DNA of 64,000 nucleotides from Mycolicibacter sp. MU0102 (GTDB lineage Bacteria > Actinomycetota > Actinomycetes > Mycobacteriales > Mycobacteriaceae): contig NZ_OY726398.1 of NCBI RefSeq assembly GCF_963378105.1, positions 4,712,001 through 4,776,000 of the forward strand, given 5' to 3'. The translations under genes and the position numbers were made by a program. This document shows positions 8,687 through 16,739 of the stretch, one piece after another. Under the pieces are notes generated by a model. That model made no database searches. It was not told where the DNA came from and worked only from the letters and a program-made list of their open reading frames with translations. The stretch's first letter is position 1; each line of letters starts with the position of its first letter.

Positions 8687-9089
8687 GAGCTAGCGGCCCC
8701 GGGCCGGACAGGCCTGCGTGTAGGGCAGGGATGTGGCGGCCGTCGCCGCGCGCGGGTCACTTCACGTTGGCGAACGACAAAGTACGGTTTGTCCATCTTC
8801 GCTGCATCTCGACAGCTGTAGGTGTCAGGCTCCGTGTCATATGGCGTTGTCCCGACCTGCGACGATACCGGTTATCTCACGTGATGCCACCGCGCCTTGT
8901 CTCAAGCTAGTGTCATTTCTTCGCAGTGCCCCGCCGGCGACCTAACCGGCGCGATCGAGATCATTTACGCCAGGCGCGTTGTCTTCCCTTGTCCTGTCAC
9001 GTGACGGTGATGAGATCACGCCATGTCTTGAGGGGTCGCGCAATTGAAGCGGGCGCTTCGCGCGAGGCTGCGTGAATTTCTGCGGGGTC

Positions 9090-9095
9090 TAGCGT
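9090..9095 (+). promoter_or_regulatory. Putative -10 box (TAGCGT) for a small ORF
   Basis: TAGCGT fits TANNNT and ends 7 nt before ATG 9103. This is the main non-coding evidence that the following ORF is expressed. Confidence 0.3.
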
Positions 9096-9102
9096 AGGCG
9101 GA

Positions 9103-9471
9103 ATGGGTTTGTTCAGTCATGAGGAATTCCGGGATCCGGCCGACGGCGTTGGTGGCGGCGATCGTGGTGGGGTTGTCGAGCGAGCTCGGCGTGCTGAGTT
9201 GGGCCAGTACGGGGTTGATGAACCTGTGGTGGTGGGTCCGGGGTTGCCGCCTGAGGATGGTTCTTGCGGTCAGTTCGCTGTTCAGTTTCACGTGTCTACG
9301 TCAATGCTGGTCGGGTTGAAACGTATTGCGGATATTCGTGGGGTGAGCGTGCCGGAGGTATGCCGGCAAGTGATCGGTGTGTTTGTCGCCCAGCAGGAGG
9401 GGGAGCTGGGTGCGTTGCTTGCTGCCGAGTCCGAGGCGGCTGATTACCGGCCGAGTTTGGAGCAGGCGTAG
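9103..9471 (+). CDS. Hypothetical protein, possible ribbon-helix-helix-like C-terminal half
   Basis: I do not recognise this 122-residue ORF. The first half is Gly-rich and unlike a folded protein. Residues ~70-110 (FHVSTSMLVGLKRIADIRG, then SVPEVCRQVIGVFVAQQEGEL) have a strand followed by two amphipathic helices, as in ribbon-helix-helix DNA-binding proteins. Support for it being real is the TAGCGT box 7 nt upstream and the lack of any better gene in this ~950-bp stretch. Against it, an antisense ORF (9016-9291) overlaps it and base composition in the region is mixed. It could be a decayed antitoxin-like gene. Confidence 0.35.
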   Translation: MGLFSHEEFRDPADGVGGGDRGGVVERARRAELGQYGVDEPVVVGPGLPPEDGSCGQFAVQFHVSTSMLVGLKRIADIRGVSVPEVCRQVIGVFVAQQEGELGALLAAESEAADYRPSLEQA

Positions 9472-9628
9472 TCGTCGCCAACACAACAACGGGCTTCCTT
9501 GGTGGAACGCCGACCGTCCTCACGTATGCACATATCTGTACGACACGGTCGTGAGACATATGACAAGGACATGACACCGGCGCTGAGAATATGACACGCA
9601 GCGTGAGACCCTACAAAGCTGCAGGTTC

Positions 9629-12016
9629 TCAGTGCGCCATATTCGTAAACCGCGACAAATGCAGTTGGTGCGCAACGGTAATCGTCTTCGTCGGGCCGTT
9701 ACGGTGCTTGGCCAAGATCAGGTCCGCCTCACCGCCGCGCGGATCGTCACGCTCGAACGCATCGGGCCGGTGCAGCAGGATCACCATGTCGGCGTCCTGC
9801 TCAATGGCACCGGATTCACGAAGGTCGGCCAACATCGGCTTCTTGTCGGTGCGCTGCTCGGGACCACGGTTCAGCTGGCTCATGGCGATCACTGGAACCT
9901 CGATCTCCTTGGCCAAAAGCTTGAGGTTACGGGAGAATTCGGAGACTTCCTGCTGGCGTGACTCGACCCGCTTGCCCGACGTCATCAGCTGCAGGTAGTC
10001 GATGACCACCAGCCGCAGGTCGGCCTTCTGCTTCAGGCGGCGGGCTTTGGCCCGGATCTCCATCATGGTCAGGTTGGGCGAGTCGTCGATATACAGTGGC
10101 GCCTCACTGATTTCGCTCATCCGGCGCGCCAACCGGGTCCAGTCGTCATCGCTCATCCGGCCCGAGCGCATGTCGGCGAGTTTGATCTTGGCCTCGGCCG
10201 ACAGCAACCGCATCACGATCTCGGACTTGCTCATTTCCAGCGAGAAGATGACGCTGGACATCCGGTGCTTGATCGAGCACGAGCGCATGAAGTCCAGGCC
10301 CAGGGTGGAGTTGTGGGTCGGGACCATGGCTTCGCTGGCTAGATACATGTGGCTGTCGTTGTCCACCTCGACGCAGCGCACCGGCACGCTGGCCACCGGG
10401 CGGGCGGCCACGATGAACCGGGAACCCGAGCGCGCCGTGCCTTTGACCGTTCGGCGTTCCTTGTGCGCGATCACCTTGCGCTCCAACGCGAAAACCTCGT
10501 CGTCGGTGGTGAAGTTCAAGGTGTAGGCGGTGCTGGTTGACTCAGAACGTCCGTGCACGCGCTTGGTGGCGGTCTGGCAGCGGTAGCCGAGGCTGACCAC
10601 CAGCTCCGCGACGTCGCGGGCCAGCCGGCGGTCAGTCACCGAGAATTGCACCGAACCGCTGGCCGTCACGGTTCCGTCGGTGTCGAGAAGTCCCGCCAGC
10701 AGTTGCCGGCGCTGGGCTTCCGAGCCGCGCAGGTACTCCGTCGGGATGTGCTTGTTACCCAGCACACCGATGGTGCGCAGCCCGGCCTGCAGCATCTCCC
10801 CGGAGACGCTGAACCCCTCCGCCTCGATCCGCATAATGATCTCGGGATCGGCCGTGGTGATCTGTGCCGCCGCGCTGGTGCCGTCGCCGAGCCACGCACC
10901 CAGCGTGTAGGGCGGGACCAGGAATTCGCGCTCGGGCAGATCAAGTGCTTGGGCGTTGGTGACCGAGTGGTTCAGCCGTTGGTCTGCGGTGTCGCAGCGC
11001 AGCGTTGCGGCGATCTCCGCGGTGGTCCGAATCGCCGCGAAGGTGCGCTGATTCTTGTAGCGGTTGTATCCGGCCGCCGCGGCCTGCGCCGACTTTCGCG
11101 ATGCCCGCGTATCGGTCAACCACTGGTGCTCGGCGTCGGCGATGATGACGGTGCCATCGGAGAACTCGACCTCGTAGCACGGCCGATCCGTCATCACCTC
11201 GGTGGCGGCGACCACCCGGGTGGGCTTGCCGTCGGGGCCCAGCAGCAGATCACCGACCGCGACCTCGCCCATGGTGGTCCACCCGGTCGGGGTGGCCAGC
11301 AGCGTCTTGAGCGAGAGCGCCTTGCCCATACCCGGCCTCGCCGCCACCACGATCATCTGGCCCGGGTGCAGTCCGTTGGTCACCTCGTCGAGGTCGGTGA
11401 AGCCGGTCGGCACACCGCGCGCCACCCCGCCGTGCGAGGCGATTGCGTCGATCTCGTCCATGGTGGGCTGCAGCAGGTCTTCGAGTGGGACGAAATCCTC
11501 GGAGGTCCGCCGCTCGGCGACCTCGTAGATCTCGGCCTGGGCCCGGTCCACGATCTCGGCGACATCGGCGCCCTCGGCGCCCGCGTAGCCGTACTGGACC
11601 ACCCGGGTGCCGGCCTCCACCAGCCGGCGCAGGATGGCTTTCTCGGCGACGATCGTGGCGTAGTAGCCGGCGTTGGCCGCGGTGGGGACCGTGGAGATCA
11701 GCGTGTGCAGGTACGGGGCACCGCCCACCCGGCGCAGCAGGCCGCGGCGGTCGAGCTCGGCGGCCACGGTGACCGCGTCGGCCGGCTCACCGCGCCCGTA
11801 GAGGTCCAGGATCGAGTCGTAGATGTTCTGGTGCACCGGGCGGTAGAAGTCCGCCGGTCGCAGCCGCTCCAGCACGTCGGCGATGGCGTCCTTGCTCAGC
11901 AGCATGCCCCCGAGCACCGACTGCTCTGCGGCCATGTCCTGGGGCGGTTGGCGGCCGACGTCCTCGCGTGGCGGCTCTTCAAGCTCAGAGTGCCCACGGT
12001 CGTCGACTACTGCCAT
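9629..12016 (-). CDS. dnaB: Replicative DNA helicase DnaB, intein-containing precursor
   Basis: DnaB is the hexameric 5'-3' helicase of the replication fork. The precursor is 795 residues. The N-extein holds the primase-interaction domain (QSVLGGMLLSKDAIADVLE) and the RecA-like core up to the Walker A (AARPGMGK). An intein of 337 residues (233-569) splits Walker A exactly after GK, and the C-extein resumes STLGLDFMRS, then VVIDYLQLM (Walker B) and DLRESGAIEQDADMV. Mature DnaB would be 458 residues, normal for mycobacteria. ATG 12016 is chosen over GTG 12040 because GGAGGAGGAGGGG sits just upstream and MAVVDD matches the mycobacterial DnaB N-terminus as I recall it. It lies downstream of rplI in the same orientation, after a hairpin terminator. 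Confidence 0.97.
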   Translation of the reverse strand: MAVVDDRGHSELEEPPREDVGRQPPQDMAAEQSVLGGMLLSKDAIADVLERLRPADFYRPVHQNIYDSILDLYGRGEPADAVTVAAELDRRGLLRRVGGAPYLHTLISTVPTAANAGYYATIVAEKAILRRLVEAGTRVVQYGYAGAEGADVAEIVDRAQAEIYEVAERRTSEDFVPLEDLLQPTMDEIDAIASHGGVARGVPTGFTDLDEVTNGLHPGQMIVVAARPGMGKALSLKTLLATPTGWTTMGEVAVGDLLLGPDGKPTRVVAATEVMTDRPCYEVEFSDGTVIIADAEHQWLTDTRASRKSAQAAAAGYNRYKNQRTFAAIRTTAEIAATLRCDTADQRLNHSVTNAQALDLPEREFLVPPYTLGAWLGDGTSAAAQITTADPEIIMRIEAEGFSVSGEMLQAGLRTIGVLGNKHIPTEYLRGSEAQRRQLLAGLLDTDGTVTASGSVQFSVTDRRLARDVAELVVSLGYRCQTATKRVHGRSESTSTAYTLNFTTDDEVFALERKVIAHKERRTVKGTARSGSRFIVAARPVASVPVRCVEVDNDSHMYLASEAMVPTHNSTLGLDFMRSCSIKHRMSSVIFSLEMSKSEIVMRLLSAEAKIKLADMRSGRMSDDDWTRLARRMSEISEAPLYIDDSPNLTMMEIRAKARRLKQKADLRLVVIDYLQLMTSGKRVESRQQEVSEFSRNLKLLAKEIEVPVIAMSQLNRGPEQRTDKKPMLADLRESGAIEQDADMVILLHRPDAFERDDPRGGEADLILAKHRNGPTKTITVAHQLHLSRFTNMAH
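10310..11320 (-). mobile_element. Class 3 (WCT-type) DnaB intein with LAGLIDADG homing endonuclease
   Basis: This in-frame element encodes 337 residues inserted between Lys and Ser of the DnaB P-loop. It starts with Ala (ALSLKTLL), not Cys or Ser, and ends VPTHN before extein Ser, so canonical N-terminal nucleophile chemistry is impossible. The class 3 signature is present: Trp in block B (EHQWLT), Cys in block F (VPVRCVEVD, intein residue 316) and Thr in block G (PTHN). Two LAGLIDADG motifs, LGAWLGDG and LAGLLDTDG, keep their acidic residues, so the homing endonuclease looks intact. Cys48 (DRPCYEVEF) is also present; in the M. smegmatis DnaB P-loop intein a Cys at this position has been linked to redox control of splicing. 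The second known mycobacterial DnaB intein site is uninterrupted here. Confidence 0.93.
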
Positions 12017-12040
12017 GCGCCCCTCCTCCTCCACTGGCAC

Positions 12041-12462
12041 GATCGAATGATTATTCGGCGCTAATTAGGCCGAACATATCCGGTGGCTGTGACATCTCTG
12101 GCCACCCCCTTGTGCCGTGCCGCGTTGACGGTAGGCGTTGCTGGCGGCCGTACAAAACGAGCTTGTTAACAAAGGTGTGGATTAAGTGTGCACACCGGTC
12201 CCCCATTTGTTTGGGACGGTGGGGAAGACTTGTGGATTGCGCTTCTCACCCGGGTTATCCGCGCAGGTAAGGGCCGTAGCGAGGGGCGTTTTGATTGTGG
12301 AAGACAATCTCTTCGGCGTGTCGTCGGAGGTTGCCGCCTTGGGCGTGTTGCTTTGCAGACAGGTAGACGCGATTCCACATCAAGGTAAACGACCCGCCCT
12401 CACAGACGGGCCCAAAAGTTAGCCAGCACTAACCCGGGCCGACCGCCATCCGAACACAGCAA
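12041..12462. other. dnaB upstream region with DnaA-box-like sites
   Basis: No supported gene lies here; short ORFs on both strands lack motifs. Three sequences resemble the DnaA box (TTATCCACA or its complement): TGTGGATTA at 12176-12184, TGTGGATTG at 12231-12239 and TTATCCGCG at 12255-12263, with 1-2 mismatches each. A palindrome TTGTTAACAA lies near 12163-12172. The dnaB promoter must be in the first part of this stretch, but no box is clear. Confidence 0.4.
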
Positions 12463-12497
12463 AGCCCCGGCCGCGCCAATCAGGCGCTGCCGGGGCT
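12463..12497 (-). terminator. Hairpin after rplI, probable terminator of the rpsF operon
   Basis: AGCCCCGGC pairs with GCCGGGGCT, with an inner GCGCC/GGCGC stem and an AATCA loop, giving a strong extended hairpin starting 15 bp past the rplI stop. There is no long T tract, as is common in mycobacteria. Confidence 0.65.
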
Positions 12498-12511
12498 GCT
12501 GAGGTACGTGC

Positions 12512-12970
12512 TTAGTTTGCCGCGGCGACGTCGAGTGTGACGTCGACGTTCACGTCGGGGTGCAGGTGCACCGACACCGGGTGGCTACCGACGGCCTTGA
12601 TGTGGGCCTTGGGCAGCCGGACGATCCGCCGGTCCAGGTTCGGCCCGCCGGCCTTCTTGATGGCGGCGACCACGTCAGCGGCGGTCACCGAGCCGAACAG
12701 CTTGCCCGAGTCGCCCGAGGTCTTCACCGGCAACGTGACCGGGCCCAGCGCCTGCAGAGCTTCCTTGAGCTCCTTGGCGTGGTCCAGGTCGCGCACCTGC
12801 TTGGTCTCGCGGGCACGACGGATGTCGTCGGCCTGCTTCTGCGCGCCGCGCGTGGCGACGATGGCCAGCCCCCGCGGGAGCAGGTAGTTGCGGCCGTATC
12901 CGTCCTTGACCTCGACGGTGTCTCCGGCCGCTCCGAGGTGGTCCACCTCAGCGGTCAAAATGAGCTTCAT
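12512..12970 (-). CDS. rplI: 50S ribosomal protein L9
   Basis: The product is 152 residues with the L9 N-terminal domain (MKLILTAEVDHLGAAGDTVEVKDGYGRNYLLPRGLA), the long connecting helix and the C-terminal RNA-binding domain (GKLFGSVTAADVVAAI). L9 binds 23S rRNA near the L1 stalk and affects frame maintenance. It is the last gene of rpsF-ssb-rpsR-rplI, 33 bp after rpsR. GAGAAAG-type purine-rich sequence lies upstream of the ATG. A hairpin follows the stop. Confidence 0.98.
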   Translation of the reverse strand: MKLILTAEVDHLGAAGDTVEVKDGYGRNYLLPRGLAIVATRGAQKQADDIRRARETKQVRDLDHAKELKEALQALGPVTLPVKTSGDSGKLFGSVTAADVVAAIKKAGGPNLDRRIVRLPKAHIKAVGSHPVSVHLHPDVNVDVTLDVAAAN

Positions 12971-13003
12971 CGTTTCGTACTTTCTCCAAGATTGAGTGGT
13001 CGG

Positions 13004-13258
13004 CTAGCGCGCCGACGAGGTGAAGGGCAGCAACGCGACCTCGCGGGCGTTCTTCACCGCGAGCGCGACGTCGCGCTGGTGCTGAACGCAGTTGCCGGTC
13101 ACACGACGGGCGCGGATCTTGCCCCGCTCACTGATGTAGGTGCGCAGCAGCGAGGTGTCCTTGTAGTCGATCACCTGCTTCTTGTTGGAGCAGAATGCGC
13201 ACTTGCGAGCCTTGATCGGCTTCTCAGGAGCCGGGCGCCGCTTGTTGGATTTGGCCAT
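13004..13258 (-). CDS. rpsR: 30S ribosomal protein S18, zinc-binding (C+) form
   Basis: This 84-residue S18 has the Cys-rich C+ signature: RKCAFCSNKKQ near residues 19-29 and GNCVQHQRD further on. It is the housekeeping zinc-containing paralogue (rpsR1 type), not the zinc-independent one that mycobacteria express under zinc starvation. The core IDYKDTSLLRTYISERGKI is typical. S18 pairs with S6 on the platform of the 30S subunit, and the S6 gene rpsF lies upstream in this operon. Spacing is 32 bp from ssb. Confidence 0.98.
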   Translation of the reverse strand: MAKSNKRRPAPEKPIKARKCAFCSNKKQVIDYKDTSLLRTYISERGKIRARRVTGNCVQHQRDVALAVKNAREVALLPFTSSAR

Positions 13259-13290
13259 CTACCTATCTCTTTCGTGCTGTGGTTCGTTTG

Positions 13291-13800
13291 TCAGAAGGGC
13301 GGCTCGTCGTCGGCGCCACCGAAGGAGCCGGACGCCGGAGCACTGCCCCACGGGTCTTCCGCGGGCGGGCCGGACGGAGCGGAGGGGGCTGACATGCCGC
13401 CGCCCCCGCCGAAGCCGCCTCCGCCGCCGCCGCGGCTGACCTTGTTGATCTTGGCGGTGGCATACCGCAACGAGGGGCCGACTTCGTCGACCTCCACCTC
13501 GTAGACGGTGCGCTTCTCGCCCTCGCGGGTCTCGAAAGACCGCTGCCGCAGCCGCCCGGTGACGATCACCCGCGATCCGCGGGTGAGGCTCTCGGCAACA
13601 TTCTCGGCGGCCTCGCGCCAGATGTTGCACCGAAGGAACAGCGCGTCGCCGTCCTTCCACTCATTGCTCTGCCGGTCAAAGACCCGCGGAGTGGACGCCA
13701 CCGTGAAGTTGGCGACCGCCGCCCCCGAGGGGGTGAACCGCAGATCAGGGTCCGCGGTCAGGTTTCCAACGACGGTGATCGTGGTGTCACCTACAGCCAC
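13291..13800 (-). CDS. ssb: Single-stranded DNA-binding protein
   Basis: The 169-residue SSB has the OB fold in residues ~1-115 (TTITVVGNLTADPDLRFTPSG, then RGSRVIVTGRLRQRSFE). A Gly-rich disordered linker follows (GGGGGGFGGGGG), and the conserved acidic tip ends DDEPPF, which recruits partner proteins. The start is GTG 13800, preceded by TAGGAGGG 5 nt away. SSB coats single-stranded DNA during replication and repair. Its place between rpsF and rpsR is the standard actinobacterial arrangement. Confidence 0.98.
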   Translation of the reverse strand: MAVGDTTITVVGNLTADPDLRFTPSGAAVANFTVASTPRVFDRQSNEWKDGDALFLRCNIWREAAENVAESLTRGSRVIVTGRLRQRSFETREGEKRTVYEVEVDEVGPSLRYATAKINKVSRGGGGGGFGGGGGMSAPSAPSGPPAEDPWGSAPASGSFGGADDEPPF

Positions 13801-13877
13801 GGGGCCCTCCTAGGATCGGTGTCAGCGCTTGAGTGCTGCATTCGCAGCTGAGCCTACGCAACGGCCGGCCCAACCTG

Positions 13878-14168
13878 CTACGACTTGTCGGTCCGCATCA
13901 CCTTGGTGCGGAGCACCGACTCGTTCAGGCTGAGCTGACGGTCGAGCTCGGACACGGTGGCCGGCTCGGCCTTGACGTCGATGACCGCATAGATGCCCTC
14001 GGCATGCTTGGCGATCTCGTAAGCCAGGCGGCGCTTGCCCCAGATGTCGACCTTGTCGACCGAACCGCCGTCTTTGCGGATGACGTTCAGGAACGTCTCC
14101 AGGGACGGGGCAACGGTGCGCTCGTCGAGAGTGGGGTCAAGGATGACCATGATTTCGTATGGACGCAT
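13878..14168 (-). CDS. rpsF: 30S ribosomal protein S6
   Basis: This 96-residue S6 begins MRPYEIMVILDPTLDERTVA and contains the family strand WGKRRLAYEIAKHAEGIYAV. It is the first gene of rpsF-ssb-rpsR-rplI. AGGAGGTGATGAGGTTCC precedes ATG 14168, with the Shine-Dalgarno core about 10 nt away. S6 binds S18 and 16S rRNA in the 30S platform. The promoter must lie in the ~150 bp shared with the divergent sensor-domain gene at 14322. Confidence 0.98.
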   Translation of the reverse strand: MRPYEIMVILDPTLDERTVAPSLETFLNVIRKDGGSVDKVDIWGKRRLAYEIAKHAEGIYAVIDVKAEPATVSELDRQLSLNESVLRTKVMRTDKS

Positions 14169-14308
14169 GGGAACCTCATCACCTCCTATGGTCGTAGTGC
14201 GGCCGTGGAGGTGTCCACGGCAGGAGGGTCGCCTGCGTCGGCAACCGGGCTAGGTTACCGGAGGCGGACCGCCGGAGTGAAATCGGCGGGTTGCGCATCG
14301 AGTCCGAT

Positions 14309-14314
14309 TAGGCT
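14309..14314 (+). promoter_or_regulatory. Putative -10 box (TAGGCT) for a leaderless transcript
   Basis: TAGGCT ends 7 nt before ATG 14322. The whole segment TAGGCTCACCGCCATG closely matches TAGCCTCACCGGAATG in front of the fadD gene at 16753, which suggests similar promoters. Confidence 0.45.
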
Positions 14315-14321
14315 CACCGCC

Positions 14322-15002
14322 ATGGTGAGTCACGGCAAGTGGTTCGTGATGTCCGCAATCGCCCTTGCCGCACTGAGCGGGCTGGCGATGCCGGCGCCGG
14401 CGGTCGCCGACGGCGACTGGGTGCAGCCGGGCCAGGTCGCGATGTTGATCCCCTCCGACGACGAGGTCAGTACATTCGCCGGGATGCCCATGTCCAGCAC
14501 GGGCCCGGTGGGCATGGTGCCGTCCCAGCCGGAACGTCTCCGACAGCGCGATGACTGCCGGGCGTTCTACGAGGTGGGCACCACTGAGGTGGTCGGGAGC
14601 AACTACGCGTCTCACCGAGCGCAGAGGTGGGAGAACCGCGCACACGAAGCGGCCGCGATCGTGGCGGTGACGACCTTTCCTTCGGTGGCTGAAGCGAGCG
14701 CGGCGTTCACCAATACCTACAACCGGCCGGCGGTCGACCGCTGCCTCAATGCACGGCTGGTTGGTGCTGACGTCGATGCGGGCGTCACCATGGACTTGGT
14801 GCACGTCGAATTAAGCCCGGACGCGACCGTGGCCTCCTGGCTGCTCTCGGCTCGCTACAACGGCGCGAATATGGGGTTCACCTCTGCGTTCCTCGTCGCT
14901 GTGGGTGCCAACTTCATGGTCGAGGTGCTGTCCAGCCAGTGGGGCAACGCCGCCGTGACCATGGACCGGCTCAGCCAGCACGTCTTGGACCGGGTGCACT
15001 GA
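14322..15002 (+). CDS. Secreted PknH-type sensor-domain protein, divergent member
   Basis: The 226-residue product has a signal peptide ending AMPAPAVADG. The mature part looks like the extracellular sensor domain of the kinase PknH (PF14032-like): VAMLIPSDDEVSTFAGMPM, then RDDCRAFYEV, then FPSVAEASAAFTNTYNRPAVDRC. No kinase domain is attached. Stand-alone copies are secreted or lipid-anchored and are presumed to bind ligands in the periplasm. This copy keeps only the first pair of the four conserved Cys; the C-terminal pair seen in its seven relatives in this window is missing. It opens a small cluster of three, with the two following genes convergent to it (6 bp gap). ATG 14322 has a TANNNT box 7 nt upstream. 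Confidence 0.72.
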   Translation: MVSHGKWFVMSAIALAALSGLAMPAPAVADGDWVQPGQVAMLIPSDDEVSTFAGMPMSSTGPVGMVPSQPERLRQRDDCRAFYEVGTTEVVGSNYASHRAQRWENRAHEAAAIVAVTTFPSVAEASAAFTNTYNRPAVDRCLNARLVGADVDAGVTMDLVHVELSPDATVASWLLSARYNGANMGFTSAFLVAVGANFMVEVLSSQWGNAAVTMDRLSQHVLDRVH

Positions 15003-15008
15003 CCCCGG

Positions 15009-15836
15009 TCAGGTGGCCGGAATCCAGACCATCAGCCGCTCGGCGAGCTTCGCCGCCGCCTCGGCCCCGCCGGCGCCGCGCTGGCACACCGAGGTGTACA
15101 GCAGGACGTTGCTCTTGACGTCGGCCTCATAGGCGCAGCTCCAGTCGAGCGGCTTTCCGTCGGCCAGTTGCACCCGGCTCCACTGCGCTCGGGTGCCATC
15201 GACGGTGGGGACGTGGAACTGCCAGGTCAGGTTCGCTTCGGTGTCGCGCGGGTTGTGCACCGCAACCCCTTCGCACTTGCGCAGCTCGGCGGGGAACGCC
15301 GCGCCGAACGCGGCGCGTGCCTTCTCGGTGTCGGGGTAAGAAGCCACGCCCTGGCCGACGACGACGTCGGCGTTCTCTTCCCGGTCCTTCTGCTGGGCGC
15401 CCTTGTAGGCCGTCCACTCGAAGCCGAAGGCGGGCATGGCCGGGCCGAGCAGCACCGCGCACTCGGCGTGCTCGTCCAGCGTCACCGGTGGCGCCGGCTG
15501 GTCGAAGCGCTTCTCAAAACCCAACGGAGAACCGACGATGGGACCGGACACGTCGGCGGGCAACGGCAGGGTGCGCAACCGATCCGGTAGGACCAGCGGC
15601 GGCGGAACCGGGGACATCGAGGACCGGCGGGCGGGTTCACCGGCGGGAGCCACCGCCTCTGAGGTCTCGGCCCTGGTGGTGTCACCGGGCGACGGCAGCC
15701 TGACGGCCTGGGCGGATCCGCCATCCTGGTCGTCACCGCGCGAACACCCGAGCATCGCCATCGCCACCAGGCCGGCGACGCCCACTGCGGCCGATACCCG
15801 TTTCATCGCATCGCTCCGTGCCGGTCCGTCGTTCAT
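15009..15836 (-). CDS. Lipoprotein with PknH-type sensor domain
   Basis: This 275-residue protein has a lipoprotein signal with the lipobox MLGC (in GLVAMAMLGCSRGD), a Pro/Ala-rich linker and a PknH-type sensor domain. The domain carries four Cys in the family order: ECAVLLG, RKCEGV, WSCAYEA and SVCQRG. It is closest to the two genes at 50343 and 51185; all share a block like ADGKPLDWSC followed by NVLLYTSVC. ATG 15836 lies 3 nt after the stop of the upstream lipoprotein gene, suggesting translational coupling. An internal ATG at 15806 (MKRVSAAVG) with GGAG upstream gives a more normal signal length. The ligand is unknown. Confidence 0.75.
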   Translation of the reverse strand: MNDGPARSDAMKRVSAAVGVAGLVAMAMLGCSRGDDQDGGSAQAVRLPSPGDTTRAETSEAVAPAGEPARRSSMSPVPPPLVLPDRLRTLPLPADVSGPIVGSPLGFEKRFDQPAPPVTLDEHAECAVLLGPAMPAFGFEWTAYKGAQQKDREENADVVVGQGVASYPDTEKARAAFGAAFPAELRKCEGVAVHNPRDTEANLTWQFHVPTVDGTRAQWSRVQLADGKPLDWSCAYEADVKSNVLLYTSVCQRGAGGAEAAAKLAERLMVWIPAT

Positions 15837-15839
15837 GCG

Positions 15840-16565
15840 TCAGCCCCCGATCCGGTTCGCGGTCATATCCGTTATCTGCTGCGTGGTTGTCGAGGGGTTG
15901 CCGGTCTGGCATGCCCCGTCACGATGTATTACATTGCGCTGCAGGCGAATCTGTGTTGCGCAGCGCCATCCGGTGCTCTGCTGGTCGCGCTGTTCCGACA
16001 AGAGGACGGACAACTTCGAGTCGGTGACTGTGAGGGAATCGACGTGCCAAGCCGCATGCTCATCGTTCTCGGCGGGCACCACCGCCGTCCGGCAGCGCGC
16101 CTGCAGATCGGCGTTGATCGTCCGGCGGAATACCCGCGACGCGGTTCGTCCGTTCGGGTAGGCGGCCACACCCTGCCAGGTAAAGAAGTTCATGTCGTCA
16201 CTGTCCTGCTGTGAGACCTGCCGATACGCAGTGTAATCCGTGGTCCAGAAATCTTTGCCGGAAAGCGTGAGGGCCTTGCACTCGTCGCGGTCCCGCAATG
16301 TGACCTCGGCGCCGGGTACCTGCCAACTGCCGTTTCCATGCATCGGCAACCCGACGATGGCGCTGACATCGTCGTCGGACAGCAGCAGCGCGCCGACCCG
16401 GCCGGGCGGCAGCCCGTCCGTGGACGCCAGGCCGGGCGTCTTGGGGGCCGAAGATACGTTGGCCATCATCGCGTCGATGGGGATATCACCCGTGGTCGCG
16501 CTGCAGCCAGCGGTCACCAGCAGGGCCAGCGAGCAGCAGGCCGCGGCTTGAACTGAACGGTTCAT
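15840..16565 (-). CDS. Lipoprotein with PknH-type sensor domain
   Basis: This 241-residue protein has an N-terminal signal and lipobox TAGC (SLALLVTAGCSAT). A sensor domain follows: VGALLLSDDDVSAIVGLPM, then RDECKALT, then TAYRQVSQQDSDD, then ARCRTAV, WRCATQI and GACQTGN. These four Cys are expected to form two disulfides, as in the PknH extracellular domain. It heads a two-gene minus-strand unit with the gene at 15009. The 187-bp gap to the divergent fadD gene must carry both promoters. A role in sensing or carrying an envelope ligand, perhaps linked to the neighbouring lipid locus, is inference only. Confidence 0.75.
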   Translation of the reverse strand: MNRSVQAAACCSLALLVTAGCSATTGDIPIDAMMANVSSAPKTPGLASTDGLPPGRVGALLLSDDDVSAIVGLPMHGNGSWQVPGAEVTLRDRDECKALTLSGKDFWTTDYTAYRQVSQQDSDDMNFFTWQGVAAYPNGRTASRVFRRTINADLQARCRTAVVPAENDEHAAWHVDSLTVTDSKLSVLLSEQRDQQSTGWRCATQIRLQRNVIHRDGACQTGNPSTTTQQITDMTANRIGG

Positions 16566-16739
16566 CGGATGTCCCGCATCTCTCGGTGGCAGCTCGAGCC
16601 AAGATCGTCACGATCGTAGCGGCTGGCCGGGCCGCTGTCCGGCGGTAAAGGGCGTGCCAGCCGGCCGCTGACGGCGGCGAAATTGAGGTAGAAGGTCATC
16701 ACCGTGCAACGTTGCTCGGCAGATCTGGCATTGTGACGG

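Larger units (their letters stand above)
8675..9102. other. Intergenic stretch with no convincing gene
   Basis: No ORF here has recognisable motifs. The first bases hold the putative promoter of the crotonase gene on the minus strand. A short inverted repeat GAAGCgggCGCTTC lies near 9046-9059. The last ~15 bp hold a TAGCGT box that could drive the small ORF at 9103. Confidence 0.5.

Noticed and set aside
9541..9600. Direct repeats around ATATGACA near 9557-9595 as an IS end or attachment site
   Set aside because: Short, imperfect, and no transposase or integrase nearby.
10553..12064. 503-codon plus-strand ORF antisense to dnaB
   Set aside because: Lies wholly opposite dnaB/intein, rich in His/Gly/Arg with no motifs, typical of GC-rich third-position bias.
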